Source: Oricola cellulosilytica (GTDB taxonomy: Bacteria > Pseudomonadota > Alphaproteobacteria > Rhizobiales > Rhizobiaceae). From it: a stretch of 64,000 nt of DNA. Location of the stretch: assembly GCF_019966575.1 (NCBI RefSeq), contig NZ_JAINFK010000004.1:387681-451680 (forward strand), read 5' to 3'. The notes below the pieces were generated by a model. That model worked only from the letters and a program-made list of their open reading frames with translations. It did no database searches and was not told where the DNA came from. Shown here piece after piece: positions 7,935 to 16,571 of this stretch. The translations under genes and the position numbers were made by a program. How positions within the stretch are numbered: the first letter of the stretch is position 1; each line of letters begins with the position of its first letter.

Positions 7935-9334
7935 GGGAAGCGTTCGCGGTAGTACCGGCGAATGAGGCCGGCCAGCAGATCGGCGTTGCCTCGCTGCTTT
8001 TCCAGTTCAGGCAGTGCCGACTTCGCCTGCGCCAACAGTTCGCCGCGGGCCGCATCAAAATCGAACGATGCGATGCGGCCGTTGCTGACGACATGCTTGC
8101 CGGCGATCACGAGGTCGCGGACGAAGCTTTTTGTCATGCGGGTCAGGATCATCGTTAACTCATCGACGTCATCGAACAGTGCGTCCCGGGTCATCTCGGC
8201 GTAATCGACGGTCACCACGTCGCCGCCCGTCGGGTGATTGACAACCGCCGCGCCATTCGTGGTCATGGCGTCAAATAGTTCGGCGGGCGTAACGGCGGGA
8301 TCGATCTCCTTGCCTCCGTGAAGCAGCGAGGCGAGGCGCGCTTCACGCCAGATATCCTGGTCGTCGTCGAAACCGGTCCCGTCCAGCCCGACGGCCACGT
8401 TCACGCCGCTTCGCCGCAGTGCCTCCAGCGGCGCGATTCCGGAGCGCAGACGCAAATTGGCCGACGGATTGGTGACGACAGTCACCCCGCGTTCCGCCAG
8501 CAGGTCGCATTCGTCGGGCCGCAACTGCACGCCATGCGCGACAGCCAGTCGCGGCGACAGAAAGCCGATGCTGTCAAGATGGCGCACCACGCCATCCGGA
8601 AACCGCCGGTCGAGCCAGTGTCGCTGGCGCGGGCTTTCCAGCAGATGCATGTGAATGCGGCGGCCGCTCGCATGCGAGGCGTCCGCGATCTGCTCCAGCA
8701 TCGCGTTGCTGGCCCATTGCGGGCCGATCGGACCGAACTGAACATCGACGCCAGTACCGTGATGTTTGCGGGCGACTTCCTCCACGGCCGCGATCTGATC
8801 GCCTACCGGACGATAGTCCGGCAACAGCCCAGAAATACGCTTCCACTCAGCGGCGCTAGCCAGACCTCTCAACTCCTCCACATCCCCGTAGATCCATGGA
8901 GAGCTGTCGAGAAGTGGACAGGAAAGCGCCAGGCGAATGCCGCTTTCCCGAGCGGCCCGGACCACCGCTTTCGCTTCCTCGAAAAGACGCTCCGCATGGA
9001 GAGAATTATGGCAGTGCATGGTCGCACAACACCCCGACTGAAGCATCCGGCCAAACGCGACCAGTGCCTCCATATAGGGATCGGTCGCCGGTCGCAGCCG
9101 GAGACTAGCGATCCACGGCTCGAGCGCGTCGTCCACGCATCCGAAGTCGAGCGTGCGAACTCCGTATCCATGATCATGTGCGTTCACCGGCGCCAGCATG
9201 GCGAGAAGGCCGGTCCCGCCGCTGCCGGACGTAGCTGCGACCTCGCTCCCGTCTATTTCCAGCGAAAGGTCCCGTGCCCCGCTCCGTCTGCCCGGCTGGG
9301 GGAACCACCGATCGACCTCCAGGCGAACCGTCAT
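7925..9334 (-). CDS. amidohydrolase-superfamily deaminase or hydrolase (TrzA/AtzA-like)
   Basis: A 469-residue metal-dependent hydrolase. The first metal-binding pair is in NAHDHG (His53 and His55; most relatives have HxH after PGLV or PGFV). Later elements include AVAHGVQL with a metal His and GLDGTGFDDDQD with the catalytic Asp. The family deaminates or hydrolyses ring nitrogen compounds such as guanine, S-adenosylhomocysteine and triazines. The ATG at 9334 is chosen because it overlaps the LysR stop as ATGA; a longer in-frame start at 9370 would overlap LysR by 40 bp. It is the last gene of the leftward operon. The substrate is unknown. Confidence 0.8.
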   Translation of the reverse strand: MTVRLEVDRWFPQPGRRSGARDLSLEIDGSEVAATSGSGGTGLLAMLAPVNAHDHGYGVRTLDFGCVDDALEPWIASLRLRPATDPYMEALVAFGRMLQSGCCATMHCHNSLHAERLFEEAKAVVRAARESGIRLALSCPLLDSSPWIYGDVEELRGLASAAEWKRISGLLPDYRPVGDQIAAVEEVARKHHGTGVDVQFGPIGPQWASNAMLEQIADASHASGRRIHMHLLESPRQRHWLDRRFPDGVVRHLDSIGFLSPRLAVAHGVQLRPDECDLLAERGVTVVTNPSANLRLRSGIAPLEALRRSGVNVAVGLDGTGFDDDQDIWREARLASLLHGGKEIDPAVTPAELFDAMTTNGAAVVNHPTGGDVVTVDYAEMTRDALFDDVDELTMILTRMTKSFVRDLVIAGKHVVSNGRIASFDFDAARGELLAQAKSALPELEKQRGNADLLAGLIRRYYRERFPQG

Positions 9335-10269
9335 TGGCTGCGTGCTTGCCGGGCGATGCGTTCCTGCCATTCTTTGCCGAGTACCGCCAGCGCGCCGCTC
9401 AACTGATCAATCATCGCCGAGGCGGCATGTGTCAGTTGACGGCGGCGTGGTATCAGCAATCCCAGACGCAGGCCGCCGAGCCGCGACCCCTCCAGCGGCA
9501 CTCCGACGATCGACCCCTTCTCCAGGCCGTCGGCCAGACCGATCGGCGTGTAGAAGGCGACGCCTGCTCCAGCCTCGACCATCGGCTTAAGCATCATCAA
9601 ATTGTTTGACGCCACGAGCGTTCGCCCGGTGCGTTCAAGCACCGAGAGTTCCACTTCGATGAGCGAGCGAATCGGCTCGGTATCCATCTGCAGCAGAAGG
9701 TTGAACTGCGCGCACTGCGTGAGTGTCACTGTATTCAGCCGCGCAAGCGCATGATCCTTCGAAACCATCGCCATGAGTGGCATGGCGACGTCGGAAATGA
9801 ATTCCGTGTCTTCAGGCCGGGCAAGATTAAAGGTGATACCGATATCGGCCTCGCCTTCCGCGACTTGCGTGGCAATGCGGCTATGAGGGCCGCTTTGAAC
9901 GCGAAAATCGACGCTTGGGTTGGCCTGGTGAAACGCCAGGATTTGTTCAGGCAGAAACCGCACAAGAAGGCTGTCGAGCGGCGCGATGCGCACCACACCA
10001 GTCTTTTCGCCCCTTAGGCTCCCCAACTCGCTCTTGAGTAGCTCGAATTCCTGCAAGGTCGACTTGGCATGTCGGAGCGTAACGATGCCTGCCTGGGTCA
10101 AGCGCAATCCGTTTGGGAGGCGCTCGAACAATTGAACTCCTAGTTCATCTTCCAGCTTCTGGATCTGCCTGGAGACGGCTGAGCCTGCGACGTGCAGTTC
10201 CTCCGAAGCGGCGCGGATCGATCCGGCTCGCGCCACGGCGGCAAAATAGCGCAGAACGACGGCATGCAT
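9331..10269 (-). CDS. LysR-family transcriptional regulator
   Basis: A 312-residue LysR-type regulator. The N-terminal winged helix-turn-helix (YFAAVARAGSIRAASEELHV through SRQIQKLEDELGVQLFER) occupies about residues 8-60, and the rest is a periplasmic-binding-protein-like effector domain starting near GVVRIAPLDSLL. It lies inside a same-strand gene series, 42 bp after the enoyl-CoA hydratase gene and overlapping the amidohydrolase start as ATGA, instead of being divergent from its target as is usual in this family. It probably senses a metabolite of the surrounding CoA-dependent pathway, but no operator can be assigned. Confidence 0.92.
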   Translation of the reverse strand: MHAVVLRYFAAVARAGSIRAASEELHVAGSAVSRQIQKLEDELGVQLFERLPNGLRLTQAGIVTLRHAKSTLQEFELLKSELGSLRGEKTGVVRIAPLDSLLVRFLPEQILAFHQANPSVDFRVQSGPHSRIATQVAEGEADIGITFNLARPEDTEFISDVAMPLMAMVSKDHALARLNTVTLTQCAQFNLLLQMDTEPIRSLIEVELSVLERTGRTLVASNNLMMLKPMVEAGAGVAFYTPIGLADGLEKGSIVGVPLEGSRLGGLRLGLLIPRRRQLTHAASAMIDQLSGALAVLGKEWQERIARQARSQ

Positions 10270-10311
10270 GCGCTCTTGATCTCCCTCGGCTTGGATAGCG
10301 CGTTCCGGAAA

Positions 10312-11085
10312 TCAGACACCACGCCACTGCGGCGCACGCTTTTCATTGAAGGCGCGCACCCCCTCTTCACCATCTTCGCTTTTCAGCGCCCGCACAACCG
10401 CGGGGAGCTTCAACGCCTGCGCCTCGGCCGGAGAGAGGTGGGCTGTCCGGTTGACCGTCTGCTTGATCGCCCGCAGCGACAACGGCGCACAGGCAACGAT
10501 ATCGTCGACCCAGCCGTCAACGGTTCGATCCAGTTCCTCCAAGGGGACGACGTCGTTCACGATACCGAAGCTCTTCATCTCGATTGCGGAAAAGCGGCGA
10601 CCGGACAGCATCACACCCATGGCGAGGTTGTGCGGCACCTTGCGCTGAAGCATGATCATGCCGCCATCGAGCGGCATCCTCCCGACACGCCCCTCCGGGA
10701 GCCCGAACTTGGCGTGCTCCGCTGCGATCACGATATCGCAGCCAAGTACCATCTCGAAACCGCCCCCGAGTGCGTAGCCGTTGACCCTTGCAACGAGGGG
10801 AATGTCGAGCGACCGCCGGAACGAGATGCTCCCGAACCCGTTGGGTCGGGATTCCGCCCAGTATTCCAGGCCGGACTTCTCGACGTCCTTCATATCCGCA
10901 CCTACCGAGAACGCTTTTTCGCCGGCGCCCGTCAGGACCGCGCAACTAACATCGTCGCGACTTTCAAGGTCGCTCCAGATGCGCTCCAGTTCGCGTTCGC
11001 TTGCCGCGTCTATCGCGTTTAGGCGCTCGGGTCTCTGGAACGCGATGCGGGCAACCCGGTCCTTCACCTCGTATGTGACACTCAC
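10312..11085 (-). CDS. enoyl-CoA hydratase/isomerase family protein
   Basis: A 257-residue crotonase-fold enzyme. The oxyanion-hole segments AFSVGADMKDV (about 58-68) and GYALGGGFEMVLGCDIVIA (about 103-121) are both present. The acidic residue in FGLPEGRVGRMP aligns with one of the two catalytic glutamates of hydratases. Enzymes of this fold hydrate, isomerise or cleave CoA thioesters. Its start overlaps the CaiB/BaiF stop by 4 bp (ATGA), so the two are translationally coupled and the CoA ester made by the transferase is a plausible substrate. Confidence 0.88.
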   Translation of the reverse strand: MSVTYEVKDRVARIAFQRPERLNAIDAASERELERIWSDLESRDDVSCAVLTGAGEKAFSVGADMKDVEKSGLEYWAESRPNGFGSISFRRSLDIPLVARVNGYALGGGFEMVLGCDIVIAAEHAKFGLPEGRVGRMPLDGGMIMLQRKVPHNLAMGVMLSGRRFSAIEMKSFGIVNDVVPLEELDRTVDGWVDDIVACAPLSLRAIKQTVNRTAHLSPAEAQALKLPAVVRALKSEDGEEGVRAFNEKRAPQWRGV

Positions 11086-12245
11086 GCTGCGCCGACCTTT
11101 CGTTGAAGTTCCGCGTGGGGCTTCAGCACCTCATCGTTGTGCTCGCCGAGCCGCGGCGGCGGTTGGCGCACACCGAGCGGCGCGCCAGACATGGAAATCG
11201 GACTGCCAACAACACGCACCGGGCCGTTTTCCGTTCTGCCGGCTTCGATCACCATGCGATTTACGATCGTCTGCTCGTCCTCGAGCGCTTCGGCCAGTGT
11301 GCGAACCGGCGCGCATAGGATATCCACCGCTTCCAGCCGGGAGAGCCAGTAAGCGCTGTCCTTGATGGCGAAATGGCTGCGGAAAAGCTCCTGCAGTTCG
11401 GAACGGTGCTCCAACTGGCTATCGAAGTCGGCAAACCGGTCTTCCTTCGAGAGATCCTCTATCCCGAGCGCCTCGCAGATATCGCGCAACGGGTTTTCCT
11501 TGAAGGCGCCCACCATCACAATGGGGGTGTCGGTCGTCTTGAACACGCCGGTCAGCGGAAAGGCCGCCCAGTTGAGGTCCTTGCCGCGCATCATGTGCGC
11601 CGCCGCTTCCTGCATCTGCATGGCAATCATCGAGTCATAGAGACTGACCGAGACCATCTGCCCCTCGCCCGTTTTTTCGCGTTGCATGAGAGCAAGAAGT
11701 ATTCCCTGAACGAGATGCATGCCGGCGGAATAGTCGCACAGCGCCGTCGGGTAGATGGATATCGGCAGATCGGGATCGGCCCTGCGGGCCATGACGCCGG
11801 TCATCGCCTGCGCAAGGATATCCTGCCCGCCCTTGTGCCGGTTCGGGCCGTCGAGACCGAAGCCGGTGCCTACGCCGTATATGATGCGCGGGTTGCGGGC
11901 CTTCAGATCCTCGTAGCCAAAGCCCATCCGCTCCATGACTCCCGGCCGGAAGTTGTTGACCACGACGTCAGCTGAATCGATCAGTTCGAGCACTTGCGCA
12001 CGCGCCTCGTCCGACTTCAGATTGAGCGCAACGCTCTTTTTGTTGCGATTGAGGGACGAAAAGACCGGATTGTTCAGGCCGTCGGGATCGGAGCCGAGAG
12101 ACCACCGGGACAGATCACCGATCTTTTCTTTTTCGATTTTGATGACCTCAGCACCGTAGTCGGCGAGCATTTGGGTGCAGCAGGGCCCAAGCATAACTTG
12201 CGTGAAGTCTATAACCCGGATTCCGTCGAGAGGAAGTATGGTCAT
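11082..12245 (-). CDS. CaiB/BaiF-family (class III) CoA-transferase
   Basis: A 387-residue family III CoA-transferase. The N-terminal LPLDGIRVIDFTQVMLGP and the segment MLADYGAEVIKIEK are hallmarks of the family, and the catalytic Asp is most likely the one in LCDYSAGMHLVQG near residue 170. These enzymes move CoA between carboxylic acids, for example carnitine, formyl or aryl succinate substrates. It overlaps both neighbours by 4 bp (FAD oxidoreductase before, enoyl-CoA hydratase after), so the three are coupled. It would activate the compound taken up by the ABC importer encoded at the front of the operon. The acid is unknown. Confidence 0.9.
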   Translation of the reverse strand: MTILPLDGIRVIDFTQVMLGPCCTQMLADYGAEVIKIEKEKIGDLSRWSLGSDPDGLNNPVFSSLNRNKKSVALNLKSDEARAQVLELIDSADVVVNNFRPGVMERMGFGYEDLKARNPRIIYGVGTGFGLDGPNRHKGGQDILAQAMTGVMARRADPDLPISIYPTALCDYSAGMHLVQGILLALMQREKTGEGQMVSVSLYDSMIAMQMQEAAAHMMRGKDLNWAAFPLTGVFKTTDTPIVMVGAFKENPLRDICEALGIEDLSKEDRFADFDSQLEHRSELQELFRSHFAIKDSAYWLSRLEAVDILCAPVRTLAEALEDEQTIVNRMVIEAGRTENGPVRVVGSPISMSGAPLGVRQPPPRLGEHNDEVLKPHAELQRKVGAA

Positions 12246-13603
12246 TCGGCAGCCTCCAGCACCGCGGCGTTTTTCGAGGGTACGTCGCCCGGATCCGCCC
12301 CCTGGGCCCGCATCTGCGCCTGGATTTTGGCGACATCGGCTTCGCGAACGGTGACACCTGAATTCAGCGCCACGGTTGCCGCAACACCGGCTGCTTCACC
12401 CATCGCCATGCAGGGCGGGATTTCCCTGCTCGCTTTCTGCGCCTGGGGCGTAGCCGAATAATGCCGGCCGGCAACGAGAAGCTGGTCAACCTGCACCGGA
12501 AGCATGGCCCGGTACGGCGTGTAATAGTCCCGGCCCCGGCAGACGGTGTCGGAGAAGTGCCGGCGCGACATCACGTCTTCCTTGGTGACAACGTATTCGC
12601 CTTCAAGCATGCGTGTCTGGCGCACACCGGTCTGTGGCGCGAAATCGACGACATAGGCGTTCTCGAACCCCGGGAAGTTTTCCCGGGAAAACTTCATCAG
12701 TTCTTCCATTCGGCGCCGGCCCTCGAGTTCGGCGGCCGTTAGTCCGTCGACGTGAAGTCCGCTCAGCTTCGGCATATGCGGGCAGTTGAGCCAGATGATT
12801 CCGGGAAGCGGCGTCTTCAACCACCAGTAGTTCCAGCAGCCACCGATGATGCGCTTGGCTTCATGGTCGAGCTTGGCGAAAGTCTCCGGCTGTTCGAACT
12901 GGAACGCTTCGGCGCGGTCGGTGTCGATCCCGCCCCAGCGCGAGACGGTCGTCAGGATGAACGAGCTTTCCTGAAACTTCGCTCCCGCTCCGGCGGCCAC
13001 ATCGAGATCGCCGGTCGTGTCGATCACGACATCCCCGAGAATGGCCTGTCGGCCCTCCTTGGTTTCGCAGATCACGCCCTTGATGCGCCCATCTTCGACG
13101 ATCGCCGAGGAGAACCAGCTGTGCAGCCGCAGCTTGACGCCCGCTTCGCCGGTCATCACGTATGAAGCGCGTTTGTAGCCGTCCGGATCGAATGCTGCAG
13201 AGAAGCACACTGGATGCGGCATTGACTGGGTGTGAAAGTCGAACAACCCCCAGCGCGACCATTTGCGCCACATGGCGTCCGTCTCACGCACGCCGGGCAT
13301 GCGCTCCGCATCGGGCGGGGTCACGCACAACCCCCAGGAGCGCATGCGCTCGATCATTTCCATGCAGATGCCCTGGACGGTGATCTCGGTGTCATTGTGC
13401 ATGTCATCCAGAACGAGCACCATGCCGCCGGACGCAAGTCCGCCGAGATAGGCATAGCGTTCAAGGAGGGTCACGCTGGCTCCGTTGCGCGCAGCCGACA
13501 CCGCCGCGGAGATGCCTGCGGGTCCTCCGCCAACGACCACCACATCGGACCTGTCGGCGATCGGAACTTCGCGTGCGGCTTCGGCTATGGTCGATGTAAC
13601 CAT
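12242..13603 (-). CDS. FAD-dependent oxidoreductase (FAD_oxidored type)
   Basis: A 453-residue flavoprotein with an N-terminal dinucleotide-binding fold (VVVGGGPAGISAAVSAA, about 23-39, followed by the ribose-binding acidic residue in LLERYAYLGG). The GGLASGGM stretch and a central VVIDTTGDLDVAAGAGA match the FAD-dependent oxidoreductases related to fumarate reductase flavoproteins. A C-terminal segment (CMAMGEAAGVAATVAL) closes the FAD site. It sits 40 bp after the ABC permease gene and overlaps the CoA-transferase gene by 4 bp. It probably oxidises or reduces the imported substrate before CoA activation. Electron acceptor and substrate are unknown. Confidence 0.85.
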   Translation of the reverse strand: MVTSTIAEAAREVPIADRSDVVVVGGGPAGISAAVSAARNGASVTLLERYAYLGGLASGGMVLVLDDMHNDTEITVQGICMEMIERMRSWGLCVTPPDAERMPGVRETDAMWRKWSRWGLFDFHTQSMPHPVCFSAAFDPDGYKRASYVMTGEAGVKLRLHSWFSSAIVEDGRIKGVICETKEGRQAILGDVVIDTTGDLDVAAGAGAKFQESSFILTTVSRWGGIDTDRAEAFQFEQPETFAKLDHEAKRIIGGCWNYWWLKTPLPGIIWLNCPHMPKLSGLHVDGLTAAELEGRRRMEELMKFSRENFPGFENAYVVDFAPQTGVRQTRMLEGEYVVTKEDVMSRRHFSDTVCRGRDYYTPYRAMLPVQVDQLLVAGRHYSATPQAQKASREIPPCMAMGEAAGVAATVALNSGVTVREADVAKIQAQMRAQGADPGDVPSKNAAVLEAAE

Positions 13604-13643
13604 TGGAATTCTCCAGTTCTGTTGTTCTTTGCCGCTTGGACGG

Positions 13644-14465
13644 TCAGTGAACGCCCTGCGCCTTCCAGTGGATCACCCGCTTTTCGACAACGCTCACGAT
13701 GGTGAAGAGGCTGACCGCGAGCAGGGCGGCGGTAAACACCGTTGCGTAGAGAAGCGGCGACCGGAAATTGTAGGTCGCTTCAATAATCAGAGCGCCAAGC
13801 CCGTAGTTGGAACCAATCCATTCAGCTACAATCGCACCGATGACGCACGTGGTGCTGGCGATCTTCAATGCGGCGAACAGAAATGGCAGCGAGCTCTGGA
13901 TACGAACCTTCCAGAAAACCTCGGAACCCGATGCTGAAAGCACACGCATCAGTTCAAGCGTCGCTGGTTGCACTGCCTTTAGGCCGCGGACCATGTTCAC
14001 AAGCGTCGGGAAGAAGCAGATCAGGGCGGCGATGACGATCTTTGGCGCGTATCCATTGCCGAGGATCAGCACCAGGATCGGCGCAACTGCGATGATGGGT
14101 ATCGTATTGACAAAAACGGCGATCGGGTAGAACGCGCGCTCTGCGGTGCGGCTGTGCACGAAAAGGATGGCCAGCAGGATCGCAACAAGGTTGCCGAAAA
14201 CGAAGCCAAGCGCCGCTTCGAACAGTGTCGGCCAGAAGTTGTTCCACAGAACCGTTGAGTTTTCGCGGAACGCATTTAGAACGTCGGCGGGCCCGGGCGC
14301 CATGTAGGTGGGCACCGAGAAACCCCAAACCACCAGTTGCCAGAGGCCGATCAGGCCGATCACCGCGAGCACAGCCGGGAGCTTGTCGGCAACCTTGTCG
14401 AGGATGTTGAACAGCGACCGGTCTGGAATGATCGCTGATTGATGCGTCACGTTGGCCATCAGCAT
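13644..14465 (-). CDS. ABC transporter permease (SsuC/TauC type)
   Basis: A 273-residue inner-membrane permease of the nitrate/sulfonate/taurine family. Hydrophobic segments begin with LPAVLAVIGLIGLWQLVVWG and continue through AALGFVFGNLVAILLAILFV and NTIPIIAVAPILVLILG. The cytoplasmic EAA-like loop is around RVLSASGSEVFWKVRI. Its start overlaps the ATPase stop by 7 bp. One permease gene is present, so the channel is presumably a homodimer. The cargo cannot be deduced; the FAD, CoA-transferase and hydratase genes downstream suggest an organic acid. Confidence 0.9.
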   Translation of the reverse strand: MLMANVTHQSAIIPDRSLFNILDKVADKLPAVLAVIGLIGLWQLVVWGFSVPTYMAPGPADVLNAFRENSTVLWNNFWPTLFEAALGFVFGNLVAILLAILFVHSRTAERAFYPIAVFVNTIPIIAVAPILVLILGNGYAPKIVIAALICFFPTLVNMVRGLKAVQPATLELMRVLSASGSEVFWKVRIQSSLPFLFAALKIASTTCVIGAIVAEWIGSNYGLGALIIEATYNFRSPLLYATVFTAALLAVSLFTIVSVVEKRVIHWKAQGVH

Positions 14466-15274
14466 TCCTCCAGCAACTGTCTGAGATGTGCGGTGATGCG
14501 CACGAATTCGATCGTGTCGCGCACCTTCAGTTGACGCGGATGGGGCAGATTGATCGGCATGAACTCCTTGACCCGGCCCGGATGCGAGGCGAGCACGAGA
14601 ACGTGCTCGCCCAAGAATGCCGCCTCCGGAATGGAGTGGGTAACGAACACCACTGTCGTACCTGTTTCTTGCCAGATACGCAGAAGTTCTTCGTTCAGCT
14701 TGTCGCGCGTGATCTCGTCCAACGCTCCGAAGGGCTCGTCCATCAGAAGAATCTTGGGCTTCGTGACAAGCGCGCGGGCGATGGAAACACGTTGACGCAT
14801 GCCGCCGGACAACTCGCTAGGCAGTGCGTTTTCACGTCCCTTCAGTCCCACCAGCTCGAGGAGGTTCGCCGGTTCGCCATGCGCGGCATGGGTACCGCCG
14901 ACTTCCAGCGGCAGGCGCACATTGTCGATCGCGCTGCGCCAGGGAAGAAGCGTCGAGTCCTGAAACACGAACGAGAAATTCCGGTCCTGGCGCGCCTGCT
15001 GCGGCGACCGGCCGAGAACGGTGATCTCTCCGGCGCTGGTCGGCACCAAATCGGCGATCGCGCGCAGCAATGTGGATTTTCCGCAGCCGGAGGGGCCGAG
15101 CATGGTGACGAGAGAGCCCTCTGGAATATCAACGCTTACGCCGGCCAGCGCCGTAACCGCCGCGTCTCCCGCGCCGAAAGTGACGTCGATGTTGCGTACG
15201 GAGACGGCGGGTGCTGCCGTCGCCGCCGAGTTTCCGATCACGACGGGACTCTTTCGGAGCGCGGAGACCACCAT
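14459..15274 (-). CDS. ABC transporter ATP-binding protein (SsuB/TauB type)
   Basis: A 271-residue ABC ATPase. Walker A GPSGCGKST is at 60-68, the signature LSGGMRQRVS near 154 and Walker B with its glutamate in LLMDEPFGALD near 174. The switch His is in FVTHSIPEAAFLG. It powers import through the permease encoded directly after it, with which it overlaps by 7 bp, using the binding protein encoded 4 bp before it. Sequence features match the nitrate/sulfonate/taurine subgroup rather than the polyamine subgroup, since it lacks a C-terminal TOBE extension. Confidence 0.93.
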   Translation of the reverse strand: MVVSALRKSPVVIGNSAATAAPAVSVRNIDVTFGAGDAAVTALAGVSVDIPEGSLVTMLGPSGCGKSTLLRAIADLVPTSAGEITVLGRSPQQARQDRNFSFVFQDSTLLPWRSAIDNVRLPLEVGGTHAAHGEPANLLELVGLKGRENALPSELSGGMRQRVSIARALVTKPKILLMDEPFGALDEITRDKLNEELLRIWQETGTTVVFVTHSIPEAAFLGEHVLVLASHPGRVKEFMPINLPHPRQLKVRDTIEFVRITAHLRQLLEEC

Positions 15275-15278
15275 TGGC

Positions 15279-16313
15279 TCATCCCACCTGCTTGCGAATA
15301 TCGGCGGTGGCGTCGAGAATGTCGAACGTCACGACATCATCGACCGTGGGCACGTCTCCTTTGAACTGGTCAAGATCGGCATAGGCCTTTAGCTGGGCCT
15401 CCCAATTCTCCCGGTTCATCGTCGCCCATCCGTTCTCCTTCGTCGACTCCCCGAACGAAAAGTCCAGCACACCGCCGACGGCCTCCAACTCACTGGCCTT
15501 GTCGAGATTGGGATAGGTCTCAACAAGCAGGTCGACAGCCTCTTCCGGGTTTTCCTTCGCATACCCCCAGCCACGTGCCGAACCACGCAGGAACTTCTGC
15601 AGCGTTTCAGGGGTTTCGGACAGCGTCTTGTCGGTCGCAAAGTAGACGTTTGCGTAAAGCTGGATGCCCGTGTCCCACAACATCAGGTCGACGCGATCTT
15701 CTCCGAGAACCTTCAAGGCGTTGGTATTCGTCAGCCAACCGGTCACCGCGTCCGCCTGACCGGTGATCAACTGGTTCATGTCCGAACCCATATTGACGAT
15801 CGTCACCTGATCTTCGGCGATGCCATTCTTGGCGAGAAGGGCGCGGAGCAAGATAAAGGCGGTCGGCTGTGTCGCAATCGTCTTGCCGATCATGTCCTTC
15901 GGCTCGCGGATCGCAGATTTTGCGAGCGAGAAATAGGTGAACGGGTGCTTTTGATAGCCCGCCGCGAACGCTTTGATTGGTATTCCGGCCGAGCGTGCGA
16001 GCATTACCGATGGACTTGAGGATGTCTGCCCAAGCGTGCTGCGTCCGGCCGCGACTCCGCCCACGCCATCGACGTTCGGTCCGCCGGGAGTGATCTCCAA
16101 GGCGACACCCTCCTCAGCGTAAAAGCCCTTCCTCTGCGCGACGACTTCGCCCAGAATGCCGTTTGAGGCGAGCCAGCCGAGTTGCATGCCGACTTTCTCC
16201 GGCGACTGGGCGCTGGCACGCGTTACGCTGATCAGGCTCTGTGTAGCCGCCGCCGCGCCGATGGCGGCGGCACCCTTCAGAAACTGGCGTCTGTTTTTGG
16301 AAATTAGCGGCAT
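15279..16313 (-). CDS. ABC transporter substrate-binding protein (SsuA/NMT1-like), Tat-type signal
   Basis: A 344-residue periplasmic binding protein of the NMT1/SsuA family. The N-terminus NRRQFLKGAAAIGAAAATQS has a twin-arginine motif (RRQFLK) before the hydrophobic stretch and an Ala-rich cleavage area near residue 35. The ligand domain starts with VGMQLGWLASNGILGEVVAQ, typical of proteins that bind sulfonates, pyrimidines or aromatic acids. It is the first gene of the leftward operon. The 258 bp upstream (16314-16571) should hold its promoter; I see no other gene there. Confidence 0.9.
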   Translation of the reverse strand: MPLISKNRRQFLKGAAAIGAAAATQSLISVTRASAQSPEKVGMQLGWLASNGILGEVVAQRKGFYAEEGVALEITPGGPNVDGVGGVAAGRSTLGQTSSSPSVMLARSAGIPIKAFAAGYQKHPFTYFSLAKSAIREPKDMIGKTIATQPTAFILLRALLAKNGIAEDQVTIVNMGSDMNQLITGQADAVTGWLTNTNALKVLGEDRVDLMLWDTGIQLYANVYFATDKTLSETPETLQKFLRGSARGWGYAKENPEEAVDLLVETYPNLDKASELEAVGGVLDFSFGESTKENGWATMNRENWEAQLKAYADLDQFKGDVPTVDDVVTFDILDATADIRKQVG

Positions 16314-16571
16314 CTGACCTCTCCCCTTTTGACTCGAACATAGCCGGTTGTGTCCGGCATGCCCTCCGCTCGAAACAGGATGTCGTCTCGATGTGTTCTA
16401 ATAAAGCAGAATGATTCGCATAGCCCATTGCCATTTAGGCAACACTGAGCCTGACTGTCTCGGCGCACCTGAGACGCCGGCCATAAGAATTGCGCGAACC
16501 CTCAAGCAAACAGACATCCGCAGCTTGTTTTCCCGTCCGCGGTTGCGCGCAAAACAGCTTTCAGGCCGCCC

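Noticed and set aside
8318-9406. Long open frame on the plus strand opposite the amidohydrolase
   Set aside because: It has Arg/His/Gln-rich content without domains and lies antisense to a gene with metal-binding motifs; a GC-rich shadow.
16314-16571. Possible small gene in the gap before the Pot-like permeases
   Set aside because: Only short frames, no ribosome binding site with a plausible protein; most likely the promoter region of the Ssu-like operon.
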